64,000 nucleotides of DNA from Siphonodentalium dalli (GCA_032622095.1 CP136061.1:262974077-263038076); one strand, 5' to 3'; positions 13,401 to 23,726 are shown, counted from the stretch's first letter. Numbers and translations: made by a program. Notes: generated from the letters alone by a model not told the origin.

Positions 13401-13490
13401 CGGAAGCGAAATTGCAGAACGGGATGGGACGGTATTAGATAGGATGGGACGGTATTAGAAAACGCAGAACAGCTAAGATAGACCCCTAAA
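10445..13490 (+). repeat. Higher-order repeat unit A4, partial
   Basis: The unit opens with a monomer that keeps GATGGTACGG and GATTCC but has TTCCCC in place of TTCTCC. It then follows the order of A3, including the CCCTCGGC monomer with nine T at about 11363, the CATACATTC type, a CACCATCCCGCGG type, ACATATTC and GTCTCGCGG. It breaks off near 13490, where the order changes to a monomer with GCGAAGTTGCAG. That switch is also the left edge of the block shared by both element copies. Confidence 0.8.
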
Positions 13491-15103
13491 CTTGCTGTTT
13501 AGCAATAATACAGCATGTAGCAGCACCAAAATGGCTCTATATGGTCATCAGTGCAGCATTTTATTGGTGATCCCATTTTATTGACCATAATCAAGATGAA
13601 AACATGTTTTTTTTCGCTGATGGGACGGAAGCGAAGTTGCAGAACGAAAATGTAAACACCAAATCACCCCATGCATTCACATTTCCCCGTCCCGCGGCGA
13701 TATTTTTACATAAAATGTTAGATTAACATCTTCTCGACATCATTGCAACATTTTATTGACCATAATCAAGATGAAAACATGTTTTTTTTCGCTGATGGGA
13801 CGGAAGCGAAATTGCAGAACGGGATGGGACGGTATTAGATAGGATGGGACGGTATTAGAAAACGCAGAACAGCTAAGATAGACCCCTAAACTTGCTGTTT
13901 AGCAATAATACAGCATGTAGCAGCACCAAAATGGCTCTATATGGTCATCAGTGCAGCATTTTATTGGTGATCCCATTTTATTGACCATATTCAAGATGAA
14001 AACATGTTTTTTTTCGCTGATGGGACGGAAGCGAAATTGCAGAACGAAAATGTAAACACCAAATCACCCCATGCATTCACATTTCCCCGTCCCGCGGCGA
14101 TATTTTTACATAGAATGTTAGATTAACATCTTCTCGACATCATTGTAACATTTTATTGACCATAATCAAGATGAAAACATGTTTTTTTTCGCTGATGGGA
14201 CGGAAGCGAAATTGCAGAACGGGATGGGACGGTATTAGATAGGATGGGACGGTATTAGAAAACGCAGAACAGCTAAGATAGACCCCTAAACTTGCTGTTT
14301 AGCAATAATACAGCATGTAGCAGCACCAAAATGGCTCTATATGGTCATCAGTGCAGCATTTTATTGGTGGTCCCATTTTATTGACCATAATCAAGATGAA
14401 AACATGTTTTTTTTCGCTGATGGGACGGAAGCGAAATTGCAGAACGAAAATGTAAACAAACACCAAATCACCCCATACATTCACATTTCCCCGTCCCGCG
14501 GCGATATTTTTACATAAAATGTTAGATTAACATCTTCTCGACATCATTGTAACATTTTATTGACCATAATCAAGATGAAAACATGTTTTTTTTCGCTGAT
14601 GGGACGGAAGCGAAATTGCAGAACGGGATGGGACGGTATTAGATAGGATGGGACGGTATTAGAAAACGCAGAACAGCTAAGATAGACCCCTAAACTTGCT
14701 GTTTAGCAATAATACAGCATGTAGCAGCACCAAAATGGCTCTATATGGTCATCAGTGCAGCATTTTATTGGTGGTCCCATTTTATTGACCATAATCAAGA
14801 TGAAAACATGTTTTTTTTCGCTGATGGGACGGAAGCGAAATTGCAGAACGAAAATGTAAACAAACACCAAATCACCCCATGCATTCACATTTCCCCGTCC
14901 CGCGGCGATATTTTTACATAAAATGTTAGATTAACATATTCTCGACATCATTGTAACATTTTATTGACCATAATCAAGATGAAAACATGTTTTTGTTTCG
15001 CTGATGGGACGGAAGCGAAATTGCAGAACGGGATGGGACGGTATTAGATAGGATGGGACGGTATTAGAAAACGCAGAACAGCTAAGATAGACCCCTAAAC
15101 TTG
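13491..15103 (+). repeat. Left flank of element copy 1, duplicated at about 22117-23729
   Basis: Four monomers carry the ordered markers GAAGTTGCAG, CATATTCAAG, ACATAGAATG, CATACATTC and ACATATTC with GTTTTTGTTTC. The same markers in the same order precede element copy 2 at a constant offset of 8626 bp (14299 and 22925, 14703 and 23329). The visible differences are two poly-T length changes and one GATGGGATGG variant. The shared block begins between about 13300 and 13500. This shows that satellite and element were copied together. Confidence 0.85.
15101..15103 (+). repeat. Left target site duplication TTG, element copy 1
   Basis: The satellite reads AAACTTG and is then interrupted by TAGTCCAGG. 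Beyond the element it resumes as TTGCTGTTTAG. Uninterrupted monomers read AAACTTGCTGTTTAG with a single TTG. The duplication is therefore three bases and the element begins with TAGTCC. Confidence 0.82.
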
Positions 15104-16083
15104 TAGTCCAGGAGATATTGGTCAACCTCTGCACCCCCCCCCCCCCCCCAGGACTCAACTTCACCCCACTAATTTTCTTCCTTAAGGTATCCTCTAATTT
15201 TTTTCACTTGTTAACAAGAAAAAAAAGTGGCCGCAGAGACTCCAGACAAGATGGCGTCCATCATGGCGGCCATTTAAAAAAAATGCACCATGTCTCTTTG
15301 ATCGCCGTTATAGTAAAGATGATGTCACATGCGGTCTTGTTTTCAGCTCGATTCATTATGCTAATATACAGCCCTTACAAATTAGCCAAAAATCCGACAC
15401 CAGAATCCAATATGGCGGCCAAGATGGCCGCCGAAATGTGAAAATATGCTATTTTTCTGACATGTTACCACCTTTCGTTTGTCTCTGTGGGAAAATGTTG
15501 GCATCTTTGCGTCATGTTTTACATTTATCATATAGAGGAGTCATTTTTGACCACATGGGGACCATAATATACATTCATTGCGGGATATTTTTGTCCGATA
15601 TCACGTTTTCCCAAATGCCGGTATAATAGGTCAAAGCCGAATCTACGTTAATAACGCGATGTAATGTTTCGAATCAATGAATGTTATTGCTATTATAACA
15701 ACACCCATGCATATATATGTGCAGGAGATACTCGAGCTATGATTCCTCTTATACCTGAGTTGAGGAATATTTACCCAAATCCAAGATGGCGGCCGAAATG
15801 GCCACCAGAAATAAAAAATCGCCGAAAATCGCCGATTTTAACATCAGTGAGCATTATTGTCATGAAAACTCCACACCTGCTTACTATTGTGAGTTGGGAA
15901 CACTTAGGCGATGAACTTTCCTTGTACCATATCCAAATAAAAGTACCCCAAATCCAAAATGGCGCCCACAATGGCGGACAGATTTTGAAAAATCACCGAA
16001 ATTCCCTCATATTCACATCATTGGGCATTATTGTCGAGACAACTCCACCCATGCTTACAGTTGAGTTGGAAATACTGAGGTGA
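15104..16083 (+). repeat. Copy 1, distal left arm (~98% inverted match)
   Basis: This outer ~1 kb is mirrored at 19130-20100 with few differences. Those I noted are ATTCATTATGCTAA against ATTCGTTATGTTAA, the order of A and T runs near 15280, AACGCGATG against AATGCGATG, and CTTAGGCGATG against CCTAGGCGAAG. It contains the end TAGTCCAGG, a C16 tract, and the first units of a degenerate ~172-202 bp tandem subrepeat with ATGGCGGCC-type motifs. A 139-codon open frame at 15664-16083 spans two subrepeats and is not supported as a gene. Confidence 0.88.
15134..15149 (+). repeat. C16 homopolymer, 30 bp inside the left end
   Basis: Sixteen C follow GGTCAACCTCTGCA. The other three arm ends in this window (20063-20070, 23760-23767, 28680-28687) have eight C or G. 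This tract accounts for eight of the nine bases by which copy 1 exceeds copy 2. Slippage in the DNA or a homopolymer error in the read could each explain it. Confidence 0.85.
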
Positions 16084-16530
16084 AGTTATTACCTTACATT
16101 TCATGCAAGAAATTGTTTTCCAAATCGTAGATGGCGGCCAAAATGGCGCCCGAAATTTGAAAACAAGTCTACATTCCTTTACTTTCTTACGATGGGCGTT
16201 ATTGTTTCGCGATTTCTATCCACCATTACATGTTGATATGGAATAGTGACATGAAGTATTCATTAGGGTTTGGGAATTGATACTCACAGCCAATATCGGT
16301 GCTAAATTGGCGGCTACAATTTGAAAAGAAATCGATATTTTCACATCTTAATTTCAACTTTTTGTCATAATATCGGTATGTATGGCCGAAACTGTACATA
16401 CAACATCTACCAGTTCAACTTGAAGGTATCAAAATGCATAACATAGCTCGTATCCTTCTGGAAAGATGAAAACCACAATTAATATCGCGATGTGGCATTT
16501 CGAAATCTATTCTCCACTTAGCGCCGATAA
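15251..16530 (+). repeat. Copy 1 left arm: ~172-202 bp tandem subrepeats with ATGGCGGCC motifs
   Basis: ATGGCGKCC or related words start at 15251, 15412, 15614 (degenerate), 15786, 15959, 16131, 16306 (ATTGGCGG) and about 16528. Most spacings are 172-175 bp, with 161, 202 and ~222 at the outliers. The motifs usually come as doublets 12-16 bases apart, for example AAGATGGCGGCC followed by GAAATGGCC. Between doublets the units share a core with GCATTATTGTC, then ACTCCAC, then GAGTTGG. AAGATGGCGGC at 15783-15793 equals the known consensus bound by the zinc-finger protein YY1. Binding in this organism is inference. Confidence 0.75.
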
Positions 16531-17560
16531 TGGCCGTAAGCGTAGGTGCGCCGAATAGTTATATCAGAACAATTACCTGATAACAGATTCTGATTTGCCA
16601 CGTCACGTCCATAGGTATATGGACCAGCTTCCATTTCTTTGTCTGATAAATCTAGGTAGCTCACACCGACAAAGTATTCACCACTTCCTGGGAGTAGGGT
16701 CCCTCTAATCATAACGTTTCAAACAATTCATTTTCCGGTGTCTAGCTTACGATTTTAAATATTTGCTCAATGTGATATTTGTGCGTCATCTTGAACTATG
16801 AAGGCATATGACCGATGAGTATACAAGCTTACAGAAGGTCATCTCTATGTATGTGTCTCATACCCCATGGGGATAACGACATGTACACCTGGCGAAGCAG
16901 TTAGCTAGTCACTTCACAATAGATGGTTCGTCAACTCACAAACTCAGCGAACGTATTGGCATATGTGGACAACTTCGACAGTGTTTCGAAGGTTGCTAGC
17001 TGTCTCATTCCCTTGGGCAGATGTCTATCTGCTAAGGAGAAGACCATAGTGTACAGACTACCACACTTCTTGACCATGATCCGAAGCAACCTGTGTGACG
17101 CCCCGCATTTGTCTCGTCGAATATCTCCCAGCAGAGAGAACCAATGCTCGCGGTGCTAGTTTATGGACATGCGCCATGATAGTGGGAATGAAATGGGCCA
17201 CAGTATACACCACCCCTACACCTGGTGCATGTTTAAGATATAGAATGTCATGCGTGTCGGTTTTATTTGGTGTGGTAAGATTGTATTTCCACATCCGTTT
17301 CGAAGCCTTTCTGATTCAACTACGTACATTTTTGTTTGGATAATACTATGCTAGCCTCCCTCAAAACAGTCGGATGGACTGAAGGATAATGTCTTTAAAG
17401 CATGAATGAATGCGTTTTGTGTTATCCTCTCTCAGTGTTAGTGTTATTATGTTGGCGGTATTATTCAAGAAAATGTCAGGAACTGTGGTGCATTTATTTC
17501 ACTATGTATTTAAAGAACAATTTACAGTCTCGATGGCAATGGCTGTGGACGTTGGGAAAC
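16084..17560 (+). repeat. Copy 1, proximal left arm (diverged inverted repeat)
   Basis: This part pairs with 17641-19129 in reverse complement but with clearly lower identity than the tips. In the stretch 17041-17100 against 18061-18120 I estimate about 70% with one indel. Further anchors are GATTGTATTTCCACATCCGT near 17279 with ACGGATGGGAACATACAATC near 17856, and GGACAACTTCGAC near 16968 with GAAGTTGTCC near 18183. The region has only short open frames of 60-82 codons. None resembles a family I know. Confidence 0.72.
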
Positions 17561-17640
17561 GCGACCTGTATGGTCATATAGCTTTATATATATAACTTTA
17601 GAATATAGCAGTTAATGTCTCATGCAGGAAAATGTTCGCA
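17561..17640. other. Copy 1, centre of the palindrome (probable loop)
   Basis: The midpoint of the element is at about 17602. I could not match the two sides convincingly over this interval, which includes an AT-rich stretch with TTTATATATATAAC near 17583. It would form the loop if the element folds. The limits are approximate because arm similarity fades gradually from about 17480. Confidence 0.5.
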
Positions 17641-19129
17641 ATGGTGATGTTACCAAGAAATCACTTGGTGTACCAACGTTTGTTGAACTGAATGCAAGAG
17701 CATTTGTACTTTCTTGAACCATACCACCCAGCGTGAGTATGACATATCAAACTATCAAAGGTATCGCCTTTAAGACTATACTCCAGTCTTGGTGGGGCTT
17801 ATACAGCAGTAGCCAATGGCACACGCCTGGTCCAGCTGTTTAAGAACGGCTTCCAAACGGATGGGAACATACAATCTTAGCATACAAGGAAAGCAAAGCC
17901 ACACATGAGATCCTGTCTGAATCTAAAACATAACAAAATAAGGGGCGGTGCAGTCATGGTCCAATTTCATTTCCACTATCATGACACATACCCACAAACT
18001 AGCACCGTGTGTATTGTTATCATCTGCTTGGATCTGTTCGGTGAGACGATTGCTGGACGCCAACAAGCTTGTTCTTATGATCATGTTCAAGGAGTTTGGG
18101 TATATTATGCATTATGGTCTTCTACGCCTTAGTAGAAATGCATCCGTCAAATGTCGGGCTTTCAACACTCGAAGCCATATTCAGAAGTTGTCCGGGTACG
18201 TCAGTGCATTATATGAGTATGCGAATTGATGAACCATATATTGGGAAGTAGCTGTTTGGGAAGATCACCAGGTGTACACGTTGTTGTCCCCATTGGGCAA
18301 CCAAAGCTGACAATACGCAGATAGATAGGTCCTTCTGAAAGCTAGTATACGCATCGACCGGATCCCTTTCTAGTGTATCGCACAAGATGATGCCTATACC
18401 CCATATGTAGCATCTGAATTATACCATAAGCTATACCACGAATGAAGCTCGCTAAGAATTCCAAGCTTTCGAAACAAACACGTGAGCTGGACACCGGCAT
18501 ATGTATTGTTTGAAACATTCCGATTAGTGGCACCCTTCTACAAAGAAGTGTAGTAAACTGCTGTTGTGAGTGAGATAGATTAATCTGACGAAGAGACGGA
18601 AACGGGTCTAGATAATGCTGAATGTGGCAATTCAGAATAAGCTCGGGTACTGTTTTTTTATTCTTGGAAGTCATAATATGACTATTCGGCGCACCTATAT
18701 ACGGTTACGGCCAGTATGAGCCCTTAGTGGAGAATGGATTTTGAAATGCCACATCGCGAGTGTGGGTTTTCATCATTCCAAAAGGCTACGACTTACATTG
18801 GAACTAATATATGGCTTATAGTATGTACCGTTTCGTCTATACAAATCGATATTATGACAAAAAGTTGAAATTAGTATGTGATAATATCGGCTTCTTTTCA
18901 ATTTCTGCCCGCCAGTTTGGCCGCCATATTGACTGTGAGTATCACTTGCCAAACCCTAATGAATAATTCATACATATCAACATGTAATGGTGGGTAGAAA
19001 TCGCGAAACAATAACGCCCATCCTAAGAAAGTAAAGGAATGTAGGCGTATTTACAAATTTCGGTCGCCATTTTGGCAGCCATCTTCGATATGGAAAACCA
19101 TTTCTTGCTTGAGATTTAAGGTAATTACT
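17641..19129 (-). repeat. Copy 1, proximal right arm (diverged inverted repeat)
   Basis: This arm is the reverse complement of the proximal left arm with substitutions and indels spread throughout. The stretch 18678-19129 is closer (about 80-85%) than 17641-18677. A 110-codon open frame on the minus strand at 18342-18674 has no counterpart kept open on the other arm and no recognisable domain. I treat it as chance. Confidence 0.72.
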
Positions 19130-19966
19130 TCACCTCAGTATTTCCAACTCAACTGTACGCATGGATGGAGTTGTCTCGACAATAATGCCCAATGATGTGA
19201 ATATGAGGGAATTTCGGTGATTTTTCAAAATCTGTCCGCCATTGTGGGCGCCATTTTGGATTTGGGGTACTTTTATTTGGATATGGTACAAGGAAAGTTC
19301 TTCGCCTAGGTGTTCCCAACTCACAATAGTAAGCAGGTGTGGAGTTTTCATGACAATAATGCTCACTGGTGTTAAAATCGGCGATTTTCGGCGATTTTTT
19401 ATTTCTGGTGGCCATTTTGGCCGCCATCTTGGATTTGGGTAAATATTCCTCAACTCAGGTATAAGAGGAATCATAGCTCGAGTATCTCCTGCACATATAT
19501 ATGCATGGTGTTGTTATAATAGCAATAACATTCATTGATTCGAAACATTACATCGCATTATTAACGTAGATTCGGCTTTGACCTATTATACCGGCATTTG
19601 GGAAAACGTGATATCGGACAAAAATATCCCGCAATGAATGTATATTATGGTCCCCATGTGGTCAAAAATGACTCCTCTATATGATAAATGTATAACATGA
19701 CGCAAAGATGCCAACATTTTCCCACAGAGACAAACGAAAGGTGGTAACATGTCAGAAAAATAGCATATTTTCACATTTCGGCGGCCATCTTGGCCGCCAT
19801 ATTGGATTCTGGTGTCGGATTTTTGGCTAATTTGTAAGGGCTGTATATTAACATAACGAATCGAGCTGAAAACAAGACCGCATGTGACATCATCTTTACT
19901 ATAACGGCGATCAAAGAGACATGGTGCATTTAAAAAAAATGGCCGCCATGATGGACGCCATCTTGT
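18700..19966 (-). repeat. Copy 1 right arm: mirrored subrepeats with GGCCGCCAT motifs
   Basis: The subrepeats of the left arm appear here inverted. GCCGCCATCTT at 19420-19430 mirrors 15783-15793. Doublets such as GGCGGCCATCTTGGCCGCCA near 19780 and GGGCGCCATTTTGG near 19246 mirror those at 15412 and 15959. In an inner unit GGCAGCCATCTTCG near 19074 replaces the left-arm form, so the motif is not perfectly preserved away from the tips. Confidence 0.72.
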
Positions 19967-20100
19967 CTGGAGTCTCTGCGGCCACTTTTTTTTCTTGTTA
20001 ACAAGTGAAAAAATTTAGAGGATACCTTAAGGAAGAAAATTAGTGGGGTGAAGTTGAGTCCTGGGGGGGGTGCAGAGGTTGACCAATATCTCCTGGACTA
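19130..20100 (-). repeat. Copy 1, distal right arm (~98% inverted match)
   Basis: This is the reverse complement of 15104-16083, ending in CTCCTGGACTA at 20100. It has a G8 tract at 20063-20070 where the left arm has C16. Open frames of 114 and 92 codons on the minus strand mirror those of the left arm because of sequence identity and are not evidence of coding. Confidence 0.88.
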
Positions 20101-20103
20101 TTG
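20101..20103 (+). repeat. Right target site duplication TTG, element copy 1
   Basis: The array resumes here as TTGCTGTTTAGCAATAATACAGC in correct phase. This monomer has the GTGGTCCC and GTCTCGCGG variants expected after the ACATATTC monomer to the left (compare 12870-13290). The insertion therefore left the array otherwise intact. Confidence 0.82.
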
Positions 20104-23100
20104 CTGTTTAGCAATAATACAGCATGTAGCAGCACCAAAATCGCTCTATATGGTCATCAGTGCAGCATTTTATTGGTGGTCCCATTTTATTGACCATAAT
20201 CAAGATGAAAACATGTTTTTTTTCGCTGATGGGACGGAAGCGAAATTGCAGAACGAAAATGTAAACAAACACCAAATCACCCCATGCATTCACATTTCCC
20301 CGTCTCGCGGCGATATTTTTACATAAAATGTTAGATTAACATCTTCTCGACATCATTGTAACATTTTATTGACCATAATCAAGATGAAAACATGTTTTTT
20401 TTCGCTGATGGGACGGAAGCGAAATTGCAGAACGGGATGGGACGGTATTAGATAGGATGGGACGGTATTAGAAAACGCAGAACAGCTAAGATAGACCCCT
20501 AAACTTGCTGTTTAGCAATAATACAGCATGTAGCAGCACCAAAATGGCTCTATATGGTCATCAGTGCAGCATTTTATTGGTGATCCCATTTTATTGACCA
20601 TAATCAAGATGAAAACATGTTTTTTTTCGCTGATGGGACGGAAGCGAAGTTGCAGAACGAAAATGTAAACACCAAATCACCCCATGCATTCACATTTCCC
20701 CGTCCCGCGGCGATATTTTTACATAAAATGTTAGATTAACATCTTCTCGACATCATTGCAACATTTTATTGACCATAATCAAGATGAAAACATGTTTTTT
20801 TTCGCTGATGGGACGGAAGCGAAATTGCAGAACGGGATGGGACGGTATTAGATAGGATGGGACGGTATTAGAAAACGCAGAACAGCTAAGATAGACCCCT
20901 AAACTTGCTGTTTAGCAATAATACAGCATGTAGCAGCACCAAAATGGCTCTATATGGTCATCAGTGCAGCATTTTATTGGTGATCCCATTTTATTGACCA
21001 TATTCAAGATGAAAACATGTTTTTTTTCGCTGATGGGACGGAAGCGAAATTGCAGAACGAAAATGTAAACACCAAATCACCCCATGCATTCACATTTCCC
21101 CGTCCCGCGGCGATATTTTTACATAGAATGTTAGATTAACATCTTCTCGACATCATTGTAACATTTTATTGACCATAATCAAGATGAAAACATGTTTTTT
21201 TTCGCTGATGGGACGGAAGCGAAATTGCAGAACGGGATGGGACGGTATTAGATAGGATGGGACGGTATTAGAAAACGCAGAACAGCTAAGATAGACCCCT
21301 AAACTTGCTGTTTAGCAATAATACAGCATGTAGCAGCACCAAAATGGCTCTATATGGTCATCAGTGCAGCATTTTATTGGTGGTCCCATTTTATTGACCA
21401 TAATCAAGATGAAAACATGTTTTTTTTTCGCTGATGGGACGGAAGCGAAATTGCAGAACGAAAATGTAAACAAACACCAAATCACCCCATACATTCACAT
21501 TTCCCCGTCCCGCGGCGATATTTTTACATAAAATGTTAGATTAACATCTTCTCGACATCATTGTAACATTTTATTGACCATAATCAAGATGAAAACATGT
21601 TTTTTTTTCGCTGATGGGACGGAAGCGAAATTGCAGAACGGGATGGGACGGTATTAGATAGGATGGGACGGTATTAGAAAACGCAGAACAGCTAAGATAG
21701 ACCCCTAAACTTGCTGTTTAGCAATAATACAGCATGTAGCAGCACCAAAATGGCTCTATATGGTCATCAGTGCAGCATTTTATTGGTGGTCCCATTTTAT
21801 TGACCATAATCAAGATGAAAACATGTTTTTTTTCGCTGATGGGACGGAAGCGAAATTGCAGAACGAAAATGTAAACAAACACCAAATCACCCCATGCATT
21901 CACATTTCCCCGTCCCGCGGCGATATTTTTACATAAAATGTTAGATTAACATATTCTCGACATCATTGTAACATTTTATTGACCATAATCAAGATGAAAA
22001 CATGTTTTTGTTTCGCTGATGGGACGGAAGCGAAATTGCAGAACGGGATGGGACGGTATTAGATAGGATGGGACGGTATTAGAAAACGCAGAACAGCTAA
22101 GATAGACCCCTAAACTTGCTGTTTAGCAATAATACAGCATGTAGCAGCACCAAAATGGCTCTATATGGTCATCAGTGCAGCATTTTATTGGTGATCCCAT
22201 TTTATTGACCATAATCAAGATGAAAACATGTTTTTTTTTCGCTGATGGGACGGAAGCGAAGTTGCAGAACGAAAATGTAAACACCAAATCACCCCATGCA
22301 TTCACATTTCCCCGTCCCGCGGCGATATTTTTACATAAAATGTTAGATTAACATCTTCTCGACATCATTGCAACATTTTATTGACCATAATCAAGATGAA
22401 AACATGTTTTTTTTCGCTGATGGGACGGAAGCGAAATTGCAGAACGGGATGGGACGGTATTAGATAGGATGGGACGGTATTAGAAAACGCAGAACAGCTA
22501 AGATAGACCCCTAAACTTGCTGTTTAGCAATAATACAGCATGTAGCAGCACCAAAATGGCTCTATATGGTCATCAGTGCAGCATTTTATTGGTGATCCCA
22601 TTTTATTGACCATATTCAAGATGAAAACATGTTTTTTTTCGCTGATGGGACGGAAGCGAAATTGCAGAACGAAAATGTAAACACCAAATCACCCCATGCA
22701 TTCACATTTCCCCGTCCCGCGGCGATATTTTTACATAGAATGTTAGATTAACATCTTCTCGACATCATTGTAACATTTTATTGACCATAATCAAGATGAA
22801 AACATGTTTTTTTTTCGCTGATGGGACGGAAGCGAAATTGCAGAACGGGATGGGACGGTATTAGATAGGATGGGACGGTATTAGAAAACGCAGAACAGCT
22901 AAGATAGACCCCTAAACTTGCTGTTTAGCAATAATACAGCATGTAGCAGCACCAAAATGGCTCTATATGGTCATCAGTGCAGCATTTTATTGGTGGTCCC
23001 ATTTTATTGACCATAATCAAGATGAAAACATGTTTTTTTTCGCTGATGGGATGGAAGCGAAATTGCAGAACGAAAATGTAAACAAACACCAAATCACCCC

Positions 23101-23726
23101 ATACATTCACATTTCCCCGTCCCGCGGCGATATTTTTACATAAAATGTTAGATTAACATCTTCTCGACATCATTGTAACATTTTATTGACCATAATCAAG
23201 ATGAAAACATGTTTTTTTTCGCTGATGGGACGGAAGCGAAATTGCAGAACGGGATGGGACGGTATTAGATAGGATGGGACGGTATTAGAAAACGCAGAAC
23301 AGCTAAGATAGACCCCTAAACTTGCTGTTTAGCAATAATACAGCATGTAGCAGCACCAAAATGGCTCTATATGGTCATCAGTGCAGCATTTTATTGGTGG
23401 TCCCATTTTATTGACCATAATCAAGATGAAAACATGTTTTTTTTCGCTGATGGGACGGAAGCGAAATTGCAGAACGAAAATGTAAACAAACACCAAATCA
23501 CCCCATGCATTCACATTTCCCCGTCCCGCGGCGATATTTTTACATAAAATGTTAGATTAACATATTCTCGACATCATTGTAACATTTTATTGACCATAAT
23601 CAAGATGAAAACATGTTTTTGTTTCGCTGATGGGACGGAAGCGAAATTGCAGAACGGGATGGGACGGTATTAGATAGGATGGGACGGTATTAGAAAACGC
23701 AGAACAGCTAAGATAGACCCCTAAAC
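20104..23726 (+). repeat. Satellite array block B, nine forward monomers
   Basis: Nine monomers lie between the element copies. Their marker order is GTCTCGCGG, GAAGTTGCAG, ACATAGAATG, CATACATTC, ACATATTC, then GAAGTTGCAG, ACATAGAATG, CATACATTC, ACATATTC again. This is a four- or five-monomer higher-order repeat used about twice. Several monomers have nine T in the T tract, which shifts the spurious minus-strand frame (21312 and 22123). One monomer near 20139 reads AAAATCGCTC in place of AAAATGGCTC. There is no gene. Confidence 0.93.

Larger units (their letters stand above)
1..15103 (+). repeat. Satellite array block A, about 37 forward monomers
   Basis: This block is a continuous head-to-tail array of a 401 or 405 bp monomer. 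The two lengths reflect a 4 bp difference, AACACC against AAACAAACACC, that recurs at the same place. Monomers differ by a small set of diagnostic changes, for example GTCCCGCGG, GTCTCGCGG or GTCCCTCGG, CATGCATTC or CATACATTC, and ACATCTTC or ACATATTC. These variants recur in fixed order and define a higher-order repeat of eight or nine monomers. There is no unique sequence and no gene. The array ends at the insertion of element copy 1 and resumes beyond it in the same phase, so the element interrupts one continuous array. Confidence 0.97.
15104..20100. mobile_element. Palindromic fold-back element, copy 1 (4997 bp)
   Basis: The element has termini TAGTCCAGGAG and CTCCTGGACTA and a TTG duplication on each side. 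Its two halves are inverted copies of each other over nearly the whole length, folding around about 17600. By eye, identity is about 98% over 15104-16083 against 19130-20100, about 80-85% out to about 16563 and 18678, and about 65-75% towards the centre. Matched anchors include CTGATTTGCCAC with GGCAATTCAG, GTTTCAAACAAT with its complement near 18510, and ATGATAGTGG near 17177 with CCACTATCATGA near 17971. There is no long open frame and no recognisable transposase, so it would be non-autonomous. A 3 bp duplication occurs in PIF/Harbinger and CACTA elements, but TTG is not the usual Harbinger TWA site and the ends are not CACTA-like. I leave the superfamily open. Confidence 0.88.

Noticed and set aside
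15664-15676. Pol III B box-like word GTTTCGAATCA in the element arm
   Set aside because: It has two mismatches to GGTTCGANTCC and I found no A box at a suitable distance upstream, so no tRNA or SINE head is supported.
15664-16083. 139-codon open frame in the distal left arm, with a 114-codon mirror image in the right arm
   Set aside because: It runs across two tandem subrepeats, so its internal repetition is DNA-level. Its similarity to the mirror frame only reflects ~98% arm identity. No domain or catalytic motif is visible.
17058-18229. Similar peptides encoded outward from the centre on both arms (HFIPTIMAHVHKLAP against NFISTIMTHTHKLAP), suggesting a former protein
   Set aside because: In this stretch the codon differences fall mostly at first and second positions and change the amino acid, the opposite of purifying selection on a protein. 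The resemblance is explained by the inverted repeat, and the frames diverge and stop outside it.
18342-18674. 110-codon minus-strand open frame in the proximal right arm
   Set aside because: No recognisable domain, and the corresponding stretch of the left arm (16518-16712 region) is not open in the matching frame over the same length. I treat it as chance.
15104-20100. Polinton/Maverick or Tc1/mariner assignment
   Set aside because: Polintons have 6 bp duplications and many genes, and the six-base flanks here do not match. A TA duplication is excluded by the empty sites.
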